Positions 41,801 through 51,134 of a DNA stretch of 64,000 bases are shown here, piece after piece. This DNA comes from an uncultured Lachnospiraceae bacterium (GTDB lineage: Bacteria > Bacillota > Clostridia > Lachnospirales > Lachnospiraceae): NCBI GenBank assembly GCA_910578345.1, contig CAJTRA010000005.1, positions 1 to 64,000 of the forward strand, written 5' to 3'. The position numbers were made by a program, and so were the translations under genes. The notes below the pieces were generated by a model. That model was given only the letters and a program-made list of their open reading frames with translations, was not told the DNA's origin and searched no databases. The number at the start of each line of letters is the position of its first letter. Positions within the stretch are counted from its first letter, which is position 1.

Positions 41801-42310
41801 ATGGATCAAGATTTGCTGCTTGTACAGAAGATGCGCATGGGGGATGAGAAAGCGATCGAGGCGTTTGTGGCAAAATACTACCCTCGCATTATGTCCTATT
41901 GTCAGATACATATTGGCGACTACGGATATGCAGAAGATATGACGCAGGAAACTTTTGAGCGGTTCTTCCGTTCCCTGAAGCAGTATAAGCATTACGGAAA
42001 GGCGGCAAATTATCTGTATGTGATTGCCGCAAATGTGTGTCATGATTATCATAGAAAGCGCAAGGAGATCGTGACAGAGGTGATAGCAGAGCAGGAAGAT
42101 GTGCATATGGGCAATCCGGAAGAACGGCTGGATGTGCAGACGGCTTTTCGGCGTCTGCCGGAAGAAGTGCGGGAGACCGCAGTCCTTTATTTTCTGCAGG
42201 AACACAAACAAAAGGATATTGCGATCATGCTGGGGATTGGGCTGCCGCTCGTGAAGTACAGGATCAGGCGGGCGAGAGAACTGTTGAGCGTTTCTTTAGG
42301 CGACAGGTAG
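41801..42310 (+). CDS. ECF-type RNA polymerase sigma factor
   Basis: 169 residues. Region 2 has GYAEDMTQETFERFFRSLKQY and region 4 has FRRLPEEVRETAVLYFLQEHKQKDIAIMLGIGLPLVKYRIRRARELL with its helix-turn-helix. No region 1 or 3, as in ECF factors. AAGGAGATAACTTCG precedes the ATG. Followed by a membrane protein and an ABC transporter pair in the same direction; it may direct their transcription. No canonical zinc-finger anti-sigma gene is adjacent. Confidence 0.9.
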   Translation: MDQDLLLVQKMRMGDEKAIEAFVAKYYPRIMSYCQIHIGDYGYAEDMTQETFERFFRSLKQYKHYGKAANYLYVIAANVCHDYHRKRKEIVTEVIAEQEDVHMGNPEERLDVQTAFRRLPEEVRETAVLYFLQEHKQKDIAIMLGIGLPLVKYRIRRARELLSVSLGDR

Positions 42311-42385
42311 GCAGCAGCGTTACTATAGATAGAAAGTGTTTTAAAATCAAGCAGGAAAGGAAGTATTGTAGTAAAGAGGGAGCAT

Positions 42386-43150
42386 ATGAAACGATCAGAC
42401 AGAAGATTCCAAAAAGACTTACGGTTACGTCAGCAAGCCTTGCTGTCGCTGCGTCAGGAAGAACATTTACAGGAGGTAGTTCGAGGGGCAAAGACAGCAT
42501 TCTACGCAGGAGAGGCAGAAGGCATCCTGACAGGGGCAGAGTTTCTCTATCAGCAGGCAGGGTATATTCGCAAACGCTGGTGGGTGCTACAGGGGATGGT
42601 GCTGGCAGTTTTGGGCATATTTTTAGGATATGCGTCCGGCGGCCCTTATACGCGGCGGATCATGGGTGCAGCGGCGCCGCTGTTTGGCATTCTTCTTCTG
42701 CCGGAGTTGTGGAAGAACCGGGAGGCAAATGCGATGGAGGTGGAGAATGCTGCATTCTATTCCCTGCGGCAGATCTATGCAGCCAGGTTGTTCCTGCTTG
42801 CGATGGTTGACTTGTTGATGCTGACAGCTTTTTTCCTGATCTTAGTGGGAAGTGGGAGGATCCTGTTGGAAGAGGTTATGTTTCAGTTCTTCCTGCCGTT
42901 GACTGTGACTTGCTGTATCTGCTTTCACACGCTGTACAGCAGACTGCCATGCACGGAAGCGTTTGCCCTGTTTTTGTGTTTGCTCTGGTCCGGGGGCTGG
43001 ATACAGATCGTACTGCTGGAGAACGTCTATGATAAGGTGGCCGTGCCGGTCTGGTACGGGATTCTGGTGCTGGCAGTTTGCTATCTGGCCTATTGTATCT
43101 ACAGAGGACAGAGGAACTGTCGGGGTATCTTGGAAGAAAAAGAAGTGTGA
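42386..43150 (+). CDS. Hypothetical polytopic membrane protein, 254 aa
   Basis: About 75 cytoplasmic residues (helical, charged: RRFQKDLRLRQQALLSLRQEEHLQEVV...), then six hydrophobic segments from ~66 to 240. Not recognised as a known family. It sits between an ECF sigma factor and an ABC ATPase, so it could be the sigma factor's membrane antagonist or part of the transporter. Confidence 0.65.
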   Translation: MKRSDRRFQKDLRLRQQALLSLRQEEHLQEVVRGAKTAFYAGEAEGILTGAEFLYQQAGYIRKRWWVLQGMVLAVLGIFLGYASGGPYTRRIMGAAAPLFGILLLPELWKNREANAMEVENAAFYSLRQIYAARLFLLAMVDLLMLTAFFLILVGSGRILLEEVMFQFFLPLTVTCCICFHTLYSRLPCTEAFALFLCLLWSGGWIQIVLLENVYDKVAVPVWYGILVLAVCYLAYCIYRGQRNCRGILEEKEV

Positions 43151-43195
43151 AGGAAACGGTGAGGATCTGTTTGAAATTTTGATGGGGAGGACGTT

Positions 43196-44059
43196 ATGGA
43201 ACTGAAAATAGAGAATCTGTCAAAACGGTTTCAGGATGTGGCGGCGGTTGATAATATCTCCTGTCTCTTAACGACGGGGGTCTATGGGCTTCTGGGGGTG
43301 AATGGTGCGGGAAAGACAACGTTGATGCGGATGTTATGTACGTTGTTAAAACCGACGGAAGGGAGGATTTTGTGGGATGGGCAGGATATCTTTAAGCTGG
43401 ATGGGGCATATCGCAGGATCCTTGGGTATCTGCCGCAGGAGTTCGGATACTATCCGGATTTTACAGTGCAGGATTATTTGAATTATATCGCATCCATCAA
43501 GGGTCTTCGGCCGGCGGTGGCCAGAAAACGGACGGTGCTTCTGCTGCAGCAGGTAGGACTTGCAGGTGCGGAGAATAAGAAGATGAGGAAGCTGTCAGGC
43601 GGTATGAAGCGGCGGGTAGGAATTGCCCAGGCTATGCTGAATGACCCAAAGATTTTGATCCTGGACGAGCCGACGGCAGGTTTAGATCCCAACGAGAGGA
43701 TCCGATTCCGTAATCTGATCAGTGAACTGGCGCTGGACAGATTGGTGCTGCTATCCACGCATATCGTGTCGGACATTGAGTATATCGCTCATGAGATCCT
43801 GCTGATGAAGGATGGGAAGATCTGTATTTTTGGCACGACAAAGGAACTGACCGCCAGGATGCCGGAGCAGGTATGGCGGGTGAGTGTGCCGCAGAATAAG
43901 GTGGCTGCTTACACGAAACAGTATAAGGTTTCCAATATCAAGACACTGCATGGCGAGGCAGAGCTGAGAATTCTGTCGTCTGAAAAACCGGCAGAAAATG
44001 CGGTTTTGGAGGAAGCCGTGCTGGAAGATGTATTTCTGTATTATGCCCGTGAGCAATGA
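43196..44059 (+). CDS. ABC transporter ATP-binding protein
   Basis: 287 residues. Walker A GVNGAGKTT at 34-42, Q-loop LPQEFGYYP, signature LSGGMKRR, Walker B ILILDEPTAGLD, switch His in LLSTHIVSDIEYIAHE. The C-terminal ~65 residues are of the export-type (CcmA/DrrA) class. TGGGGAGGACGTT precedes the ATG. It works with the permease gene directly downstream; similar pairs move antibiotics or peptides. Confidence 0.92.
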   Translation: MELKIENLSKRFQDVAAVDNISCLLTTGVYGLLGVNGAGKTTLMRMLCTLLKPTEGRILWDGQDIFKLDGAYRRILGYLPQEFGYYPDFTVQDYLNYIASIKGLRPAVARKRTVLLLQQVGLAGAENKKMRKLSGGMKRRVGIAQAMLNDPKILILDEPTAGLDPNERIRFRNLISELALDRLVLLSTHIVSDIEYIAHEILLMKDGKICIFGTTKELTARMPEQVWRVSVPQNKVAAYTKQYKVSNIKTLHGEAELRILSSEKPAENAVLEEAVLEDVFLYYAREQ

Positions 44060-44130
44060 GGGAAGCCAGAACTTTGACAGTTCTGCTGTATTGTAAGCTT
44101 ACGGATGAAGAGAAAGGATCTGGTAACAGG

Positions 44131-45417
44131 ATGAATGAGAAAACAGTACATGAAAAAGTACGGAATAAAAAGATCAAAGACCGGTATCGAGGGAAGGAAC
44201 AGGTCTATTATGAGGTCAAGAAGGTATTTTGCAAAACAAGGAGCAGGATGGCGATTTTATTGCTTATGCTTCTCATGGGAGTTACTTTCTGTTTTGCCAT
44301 GAATGTGGAGTATATTAATGAAGAGGGGGAAGCGGAAACAGGCTTTAGCGCGGTGGCCAGGCTTCGGGCAGCGCAGAAAGAATGGAGCGGTGATCTGAAT
44401 GAGGAGAAGATCAGGCAGGTGATCGCAGAGAACCGGAGGATCAATGAGACGCCTGAGGGCAGGACGGAGCGGATCAAAGAGAGTAATATTGCCTATGGTT
44501 GGAAACAGGGCATAGCGGAAATCCGCAGCCTGTTGAACTGCGCTTATGCGGATGGGTTCCGGCATTATGATTATTACCTGGCTGATTCGTTGTCGGAAGC
44601 AGAGGCAGGCGCTTTTTACCGGAACAGGATAAAGCTTCTGCGGGAGTGGCTCGCAGGGGAGGCTAAAGACCAGTACTCGGAGGCAGAAAAAATGTATCTG
44701 ATCCGGCAGTATGAGAGCCTGGAAATACCTCTTTACTATGATTACAGGAAGGGATGGACGCAGTTGTTTACATATGCGCCGACAGTCGTTATGATCACGA
44801 TGCTGTTTCTGGGCTATCTGGTGGCCGGCATTTTCTCCAATGAGTTTACGTGGAAGACGGATGCGGTATTCTTTGCCGCTTACCATGGACGAGACCGGGC
44901 TGTGGCGGCTAAAGTGTGGGCTGGAGTCTGGATCGTCACAGGAATCTACTGGCTTTCCATGCTCTTCTACAGCGCTGCCGTGCTGGGCTATTTGGGCGTG
45001 GATGGCTGGAATTGTCCGGTGCAGACAGAATTCGGGGACTGGAAATGTTTCTATCACCTTACGGTTTGGCAGAAATATCTGTTGATCGTTATCGGCGGTT
45101 ATATAGGGTGTATGTTTATGGCAGGCTTGTGTATGTTAGTCTCCGCGAAGACGAAATCTGCCGTTGTGGCGGTGATGGTTCCCTTTGTACTGATCTTTTT
45201 GCCTTCTTTCCTGGGGAACCTGGAGAGCGAGGCTGTCAATCAAATTCTGGGATTATTGCCAGACAGATTGCTGCAGGTGGGTAATGCACTTGGGTACTTT
45301 AACCTGTATACGCTGGGCGGGCGAGTAATCGGGGCGGTGCCGATTCTGCTGGTTTTGTACGGAATCCTGGCGGTGGCGGTGCTGCCGATAGTGTATCGGT
45401 GCTTCGTGCGGTCATGA
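44131..45417 (+). CDS. ABC transporter permease-like membrane protein
   Basis: 428 residues from ATG 44131; an ATG at 44056, overlapping the ATPase stop, would add 25 residues. The first membrane segment is at ~40-60 after a basic start, then a long extracytoplasmic helical region (~65-215, EGEAETGFSAVARLRAAQKEW...), then five more membrane segments to the C-terminus. This TM1-large-loop-TM2-6 layout is typical of ABC-2 type export permeases. Its ATPase precedes it. Confidence 0.78.
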   Translation: MNEKTVHEKVRNKKIKDRYRGKEQVYYEVKKVFCKTRSRMAILLLMLLMGVTFCFAMNVEYINEEGEAETGFSAVARLRAAQKEWSGDLNEEKIRQVIAENRRINETPEGRTERIKESNIAYGWKQGIAEIRSLLNCAYADGFRHYDYYLADSLSEAEAGAFYRNRIKLLREWLAGEAKDQYSEAEKMYLIRQYESLEIPLYYDYRKGWTQLFTYAPTVVMITMLFLGYLVAGIFSNEFTWKTDAVFFAAYHGRDRAVAAKVWAGVWIVTGIYWLSMLFYSAAVLGYLGVDGWNCPVQTEFGDWKCFYHLTVWQKYLLIVIGGYIGCMFMAGLCMLVSAKTKSAVVAVMVPFVLIFLPSFLGNLESEAVNQILGLLPDRLLQVGNALGYFNLYTLGGRVIGAVPILLVLYGILAVAVLPIVYRCFVRS

Positions 45418-45610
45418 GGTGTTGATTTTGGATGCTGTATTTCTTTGGAGAGTGTGATAAGATAAAAAAGCCAGATAGCGGTAATCCCCAGTGGAGGATA
45501 GAAAGTTGGAAAACAATCTGCCATTTATGATAGAAAGACAAATGACGATAGAGAATTGTGATATATGGCAGATGAGAAAAGAAATAAGGGAAAAGAGGAC
45601 GGACAGGCAA

Positions 45611-46408
45611 ATGCTGCAGATTATGATCTGTGATGATGAAACGGTGTCGCTTTCCTTTCTGGAGCGAACCGTCAGAGAATGGGCGGCTGAGAGAAAATGG
45701 GAAGTAAAGATCAGTCTGTATCAGAGCGCAGAACAGTTTCTGTTTGACAGCGAGGATCAGGAGGAAGCGGATATCCTACTCTTAGATATCGACATGCCGG
45801 GGCTGAGTGGGATCGACCTGGCTCACAGACTGCGGAGAGAGGGGAAGCGTGCACAGATCATTTTTGTGACGGGCCTTGCTGATTATATGCTGGAGGGCTA
45901 TGATGTGGAAGCTGTGTCGTATCTGCTCAAACCAGTGGATACCGGGAAACTGTTTATCTGTCTGGACCGGGCGAGAGAACGGCGCCAGAAGGAAGAGCCG
46001 GTTCTATTGCTGGAACTGTCAGGGGGTATGGCGCGGGTAGGCCTTACAAAGATCTGCTATCTGGAAAGTGACGCCCATACTACACAGGGGCACTGTATAC
46101 GGTCACTTTATTCTTCGGGAACAGAACCGGGGAAGCCAGACAGTATGGAAGTTTCTGGAAGAACAGGCGTTAAATTCACTATGTGCAGCCGGACGGGAAT
46201 CCGGGAGCTGGAGGAGAGGCTTGCCGCGCTTGGCAGCGGATTTTTCAGGATCCACCGGTCTTATATTGTGAATCTTGCCTATGTCAGCAGAATCAACAGA
46301 AGAGAAGTGTTGTTAGATGACGGAGAGGCGCTTCCCGTGTCGCGCAGCCGGTGGGAGGCGCTCAACAGGGCGTATCTGGACTATTATAGAAACCAGGATC
46401 TCCGATAA
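45611..46408 (+). CDS. LytTR-family response regulator (AgrA-like)
   Basis: 265 residues from ATG 45611, where MLQIMICDDE is the usual receiver start; the open frame extends to 45491 without a good site. Receiver with acidic pair D8-D9, phospho-acceptor D59 in LLLDIDMPG and Lys107 in LLKPV. The C-terminal LytTR DNA-binding domain has GFFRIHRSYIVNLAYVSRINRREVLLDDGEALPVSRSRW. The middle of the LytTR domain (YSSGTEPGKPDSMEVSG) is unusual. Paired with the histidine kinase 48 bp downstream. Confidence 0.88.
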   Translation: MLQIMICDDETVSLSFLERTVREWAAERKWEVKISLYQSAEQFLFDSEDQEEADILLLDIDMPGLSGIDLAHRLRREGKRAQIIFVTGLADYMLEGYDVEAVSYLLKPVDTGKLFICLDRARERRQKEEPVLLLELSGGMARVGLTKICYLESDAHTTQGHCIRSLYSSGTEPGKPDSMEVSGRTGVKFTMCSRTGIRELEERLAALGSGFFRIHRSYIVNLAYVSRINRREVLLDDGEALPVSRSRWEALNRAYLDYYRNQDLR

Positions 46409-46456
46409 AGGGGATCGGGATCGACAGGCGGTTGAGGAGAAAGGCAGATTTTCCAG

Positions 46457-47737
46457 ATGGAACAGGTTATTTTTCAGGTCATATGGTTGTGCTGTTACTG
46501 GTATTATGCAGAGCAGATGGGAAGTATGGAGAAAGGGTTTGGCAGGCGTGTGCTGGGAATCTGTCTGACAGGCGCAGTCTTAGCGGTATCTTTTCTTCTA
46601 CCGCTTTTTGAAGTGCGGTCCCGGATGGCGGCGGCATGGATGATGATCGCAGGCATATTGATGCTGTATGATCTGTTTTTTGATGCGGAACCGTTTGAGA
46701 AGCAGTGGTGGCAGATCTTGCTGCCGGGACTTATCATTGCAGCTTTTATGCTGGTATTTGGGACACAGACAGGCGTCTTTCCATTGTTTTCTACAGGAAA
46801 TTCTATTTCGGATTCTTTGTTGCCTGACGGGACAATTTTTGTATTTCATGGCGTTATTATGCTTGTATTTTTGCTGTTGCTTGGAAAAAAGCGAGAGAGC
46901 CTTAAGGTGTGGAATGGTGCGCTGCTTGTGACGGCGTATGGTCTTTTGAGTGCTTTTTCATGGCTGCTTGGCTGTACGCAACAGGCAGTGATGGCGTCCT
47001 TTCTGCGGAATCTTCTCCTGTGGGGCTGTGTCCTGGTGGAGGCGCTTTTATTCCTGGCGGTGGAAGGCACTCTTTTCTTCTATAAGAAGGGATTTGACTT
47101 TAGGACGGAGCAGTTTCGGACAGAACTGATGGAGCACCAGTACGATGAGATCAAGAGCGTCTACATGGATATGCGGGGATGGCGGCACGATTACCACAAT
47201 CATATGCAGGTGATGAAAGCACAGCTTGCTCTGGGAAATATCGAGGGGATCCAGGAGTATCTGGATGATCTGGAGAAGGAACTTGACAGAGTGGATACTT
47301 TTGTCAGATCCGGGAATCTGATGGTGGACGCTATTCTGAACAGCAAGCTGACACTGGCCAGACGACAGAAGATCAAAATAAACTGTAAGACGAAGGTTCC
47401 GGAGAGGATTCCGGTGGAAGATGTGGACATGTGTGTCATTCTGGGAAATCTACTGGACAATGCGCTGGAGGCCTGTGCTCTGGTGGAGGAGGAGTGTCGT
47501 TTTCTGCGCGTGTATATGACGGTGCATAAGAGCCAGTTGTACTTCTCGGTGCAGAACGCCGCGAAGGAAGAGCCGGATTTCGAGGCGAGAAATTATATAA
47601 CCAGAAAGCGGGGCAACCATGGGCTTGGCATGAAAAGAGTACAGGCGACGGTAGATAAATATGATGGTTATCTGCGTCTCGCGAATGAAGCGGGAATCTT
47701 TGCAGCGGAAGTGACCATGCCGCTTTTAGCGAGCTGA
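46457..47737 (+). CDS. GHKL sensor histidine kinase (AgrC-like)
   Basis: 426 residues. Six hydrophobic segments in the first ~215 residues, a short linker, then the phospho-acceptor motif WRHDYHNHMQ (His244 in RHDYHNH) and the ATPase with LGNLLDNALEAC and a RGNHGLGMKRV glycine loop. The family senses peptides or cell-wall stress. It passes phosphate to the LytTR regulator upstream. Downstream lie exporter genes, now broken, that may have been its targets. Confidence 0.9.
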   Translation: MEQVIFQVIWLCCYWYYAEQMGSMEKGFGRRVLGICLTGAVLAVSFLLPLFEVRSRMAAAWMMIAGILMLYDLFFDAEPFEKQWWQILLPGLIIAAFMLVFGTQTGVFPLFSTGNSISDSLLPDGTIFVFHGVIMLVFLLLLGKKRESLKVWNGALLVTAYGLLSAFSWLLGCTQQAVMASFLRNLLLWGCVLVEALLFLAVEGTLFFYKKGFDFRTEQFRTELMEHQYDEIKSVYMDMRGWRHDYHNHMQVMKAQLALGNIEGIQEYLDDLEKELDRVDTFVRSGNLMVDAILNSKLTLARRQKIKINCKTKVPERIPVEDVDMCVILGNLLDNALEACALVEEECRFLRVYMTVHKSQLYFSVQNAAKEEPDFEARNYITRKRGNHGLGMKRVQATVDKYDGYLRLANEAGIFAAEVTMPLLAS

Positions 47738-47800
47738 TCCTGTACGAAAGCGACGCTATGGGACGCTTTCGCGATTGGAAGACTGCTTTGTCTTGTGCAG

Positions 47801-47831
47801 ACATTTCGTGTAAAAAAGAATACATTTCGTG
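47801..47831 (+). promoter_or_regulatory. Direct repeat phased at 21 bp, candidate LytTR operator
   Basis: ACATTTCGTG occurs at 47801-47810 and 47822-47831: identical decamers exactly 21 bp apart. AgrA/ComE-type regulators bind two direct 9-bp repeats separated by 12-13 bp. A TAGAAT at 47876-47881 lies 44 bp downstream. The site lies between the kinase gene and the exporter genes. Confidence 0.45.
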
Positions 47832-47837
47832 CAGGAG

Positions 47838-47862
47838 TCCCCATCCGAGGGGATTTTTGTTT
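47838..47862 (+). terminator. Short terminator after the kinase gene
   Basis: TCCCC (47838-47842) pairs with GGGGA (47849-47853), followed by TTTTTGTTTT. Short stem, so perhaps weak. Confidence 0.5.
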
Positions 47863-47924
47863 TATGATCAGACAGTAGAATCTTTTAGGTGAAGGGAAAA
47901 GCAGCGCAGAAATGAGAGGAAATC

Positions 47925-49231
47925 ATGGAGAATAAGAAAAAGTATTCCCTCCGGGAGCATTATCGGTATACATTTCATTGTTTCAGGAAAACACAGGGGG
48001 ATGTTGCCCTGGCAGTCTGTGTGGGAGATATGGTGTTAAGCGTTCTGCTTCCCTTTCTGGAAGCGGCTCTTGCGGGAGCGGTGGCCGCCTGTCTGGTGAG
48101 CGGCAGGCAGACGGGGAAATTCTGCTGATGATGGCGGCTTACATGATCCTGCTGCAGCTGGTGCGTTTTATGCAGAGCCATTTCAGGGCGCTGAGGGTGA
48201 AGACGCTTTTTATGTTTCGCTGTAAGATGGGGCCGGAATTAGATCAAAAAACGCTGGACATGGACGGTCAGAAGCTGGAGAGCGCACAGGGGCAGAAAAA
48301 GAGAATGGAGGCGTTCCGGAATCTGTATACGGGCAATGAGTTTGGCATAGAAGCATTCGCCGCGGGATTCTGGGATGCTTTGATCCAACTTGGGGGACTG
48401 GCGGTTTATGGTGCGGTGATAGGGAGATACAGCAGGATCCTGTTCTTCTTTTTGTTTTCAGATGCGCTGGTTACGGCCTGGTTGCACAGTCTGGCAGGCA
48501 GGAGGATGTATCGTTTGGATCGGTGGTTTCTGCAGGAATTCCGGGAGCGGATCGATCAGATCACAGCCAGGATCGACCAGGGAGAAAAGCAGATTGCGGC
48601 TGCTAAGATTGCAGGAACCATGCTTGCCTTCGGGCGGAATGTGATCGTGTATGGCTGGATGATCCGGGAGATGGTGGTGGTATTTCAGGATGTGTTTGCC
48701 TTTTCCTTTCCATTAGCAGAGAATGTCTCCTGCGTTGCGAAAGGACAGGAGGAGGAAAAGCGTCTGCGGGAGAGTCTGCAGAAAGCGGGATTATGGGAGA
48801 AGGTATCCAGTCTTCCGAGAGGGACGGCGACTGCCATGAACAAAGACCTGGATGAGGCGGGGGTGAGCCTGTCCGGCGGGGAACTGCAGAAACTGATGCT
48901 GGCCAGAGCGTTCTACAAGGACGCGCCGGTGGTTATACTGGACGAACCGACGGCGGCCCTGGATCCGATCGCAGAGAGCGAGATGTATGAGAAATATGAT
49001 GCGATGATCCGGGAAAAGACAGGGATCTTTATTTCACACAGATTAAGCTCGACAAGATTCTGCGACAGGATTCTTTTCCTGGAAGAGGGGCGCATCATCG
49101 AGGAAGGCAGTCACGCTAAGCTGATGGAACAGGATGGCGCCTATGCGAAGCTGTTTGATCTGCAGGCCAGATATTATCAGAAGAAGAGGGAGGAGGAAGA
49201 AATCTATGGAAGAGATCCGTTCTATGCATAA
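47925..49231 (+). pseudogene. ABC exporter half-transporter 1, broken (frameshift and internal deletion)
   Basis: The N-terminal frame starts at ATG 47925 (MENKKKYSLREHYRYTF...) and runs into a stop at 48128. The continuation (EILLMMAAYMILLQLVRFMQ...) is in another frame; one lost G in the run at 48113-48116 would explain the switch. The second frame then reads through the membrane domain to IREMV and jumps, near 48670-48685, straight to VVFQD, the Q-loop of the ATPase. The second half of the membrane domain and Walker A, about 230 residues by comparison with the next gene, are missing. Signature LSGGELQK, Walker B VVILDEPTAALD and switch His (ISHRLSS) remain. Without Walker A it cannot bind ATP normally. 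Confidence 0.85.
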
Positions 49232-51028
49232 GATTGGACTCCGGCTGCTGAAAATGATCCACAGCGTAGACTCTGCCATTCTGCCGCTGCATTTACTGGA
49301 GGTCTGTCTCTCGGTCTTACAGATCTATGCAGGTCTGTTTCTGACAGCGGGGATGATCGACAGGCTCCTCATGGGAGCTTATGGACAAGCGGCAAAGTGG
49401 GCCATTTGCCTTTTGCTGGCGCATCTGTTTTTTGGTGTGACGTTTTCTCTGATGAAAAGAAGATTTCGGGGGATGTGGACGAGGATCTGGCAGCTCTTCT
49501 ATGTGTGGCTGCGGGAAAAGGCGTTTTCTCTGGATTATGAGACGATGGAGAAACCGGAGGTTTCGGAGAAGATCCTTTTCTCAGAGAGACGATCGCAGAT
49601 GCATGGAGGGCTTGGCGCTCTTTTGTGTGAATACTGTAACATGCTGAGGGCAATCCTGCAGATGATATTGTCGGTCGTTATGGTGTTCTATGTGTGTATG
49701 GCCATCCCGGCGGATCAAGAGGGAATAGGGGGAATGCTGGCGCAGCCTCTGCCATCGTTTGTTCTGTTTGGAACGGCGCTTGCAGGTATGGCAGTTGGTT
49801 CCTGGAAAGCGTATCAATGGTTTGGCGCAAAGATGATGGATATTTTTGCATCGCATACGGGAGTAGAGAACAAGCTCACTTATCTGCAGAGTCAGGTGAT
49901 CGGAGATCCGAAAGTAGGTAAAGTCGTCCGCATGTATGAGATGCAGGGAATGATCATGAAGAATGTCATGGAAAATATGAAAAAGTCACTGGAATTTTTT
50001 GGGAAAATGTGCGATGTGCAGCGGGAGGAGGAAGATGCCAACAAAGTGGTAAGCAGTCTGTTTACCGTAGTTTCTTATCTGCTGGTGGGACTTAAGGCAG
50101 TGACCGGTGCAGTGACAGTGGGGGCTTTCACACAGTATGCGGGCGCCATGAACCAGTTTGGCAGCGGGTGCTTCACGCTGATCGCATGTCATGGGAGACT
50201 TCGGGAGATTTGTACGTATATGGGACCTTTTCTGGAGTTTCTGGATACGGAAAATCTGCATGTGAAAGGTTCGATCCCGGTAGAGAAGCGGACAGACGGA
50301 GAATATGAGCTGGCCTTTGAACATGTGAGTTTTCCCTATCCGGGATGTGAGGAGCTGGTCCTGCAGGATGTAAACTGTCAGATCAGGATGAAGGGAAAAC
50401 TGGCAGTGGTAGGCAGAAATGGCGCCGGAAAGACGACTTTCATCAAGTTATTATGCCGGCTGTATGAGCCGACGTCGGGACGCATTCTGTTAAATGGCGT
50501 GGATATCCGTAAATATGACGAGGAAGAATACAGGAGCTTGTTTGGCGTAGTATTCTAGGATTTTAAGCTGTTTGCGTTTCCGGTCTGGCAGAATATCACG
50601 GCAGGAAATGTGCGTCAGGATGACAGGATATGGACGGCGCTGCAGCAGGCAGATGCACAGGAGACTGTAAAAAAACTGCCAGAGGGTCTTGCTTCTTATC
50701 TGTATAAGGATCTGGAGGAGGGGGGGTGCAGATCAGCGGCGGAGAAGCGCAGAAGCTTGCGCTGGCACGGGTGCTCTATAAGGATGCGCCCGTGGTGGTC
50801 TTAGACGAGCCGACGGCTGCCCTCGATCCTAAGGCGGAGGCGGAAGTCTATGCCCGTTTTCATCAGATGGTGGAGGGACGGACAAGCATCTATATTTCCC
50901 ATCGGATGAGCAGCTGCCGTTTCTGCGAAGAGATCATTGTATTCGACCAGGGCCGGATCATAGAGCGGGGCGGTCATGATCAGCTTTATCATGCAGGCGG
51001 ATGCTATGCGCGGATGTGGGATGCCTAG
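49206..51028 (+). pseudogene. ABC exporter half-transporter 2, broken (nonsense codon and frameshift)
   Basis: Starts at ATG 49206 (GAGGAGG upstream) inside the end of the first exporter gene. Six-segment membrane domain, then Walker A GRNGAGKTT. TAG at 50556-50558 falls exactly on the Q-loop Gln: GVVF-stop-DFKLFAF, where VVFQD is expected, so CAG became TAG. The frame resumes to DLEEGG, and a seven-G run (50720-50726) shifts it again: QISGGEAQKLALARVL (signature), Walker B VVVLDEPTAALD and ISHRMSS follow in another frame to 51028. Two independent lesions make it a pseudogene unless suppressed. With gene 1 it would have formed a peptide- or lantibiotic-type exporter. Confidence 0.88.
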
Positions 51029-51134
51029 GCGTGGTATTATGCTGAATAGAAAATATCATTCCTGTACAATCGGTTCCTCTTATGCTATTTTAGTATTGGT
51101 AGACTGACATGAAAGAAAGATTCGGGGAATAGGG

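Noticed and set aside
47738..47924. Precursor peptide gene for the two-component/exporter locus
   Set aside because: No short frame with a ribosome site and a Gly-Gly leader or Agr-type layout was found.
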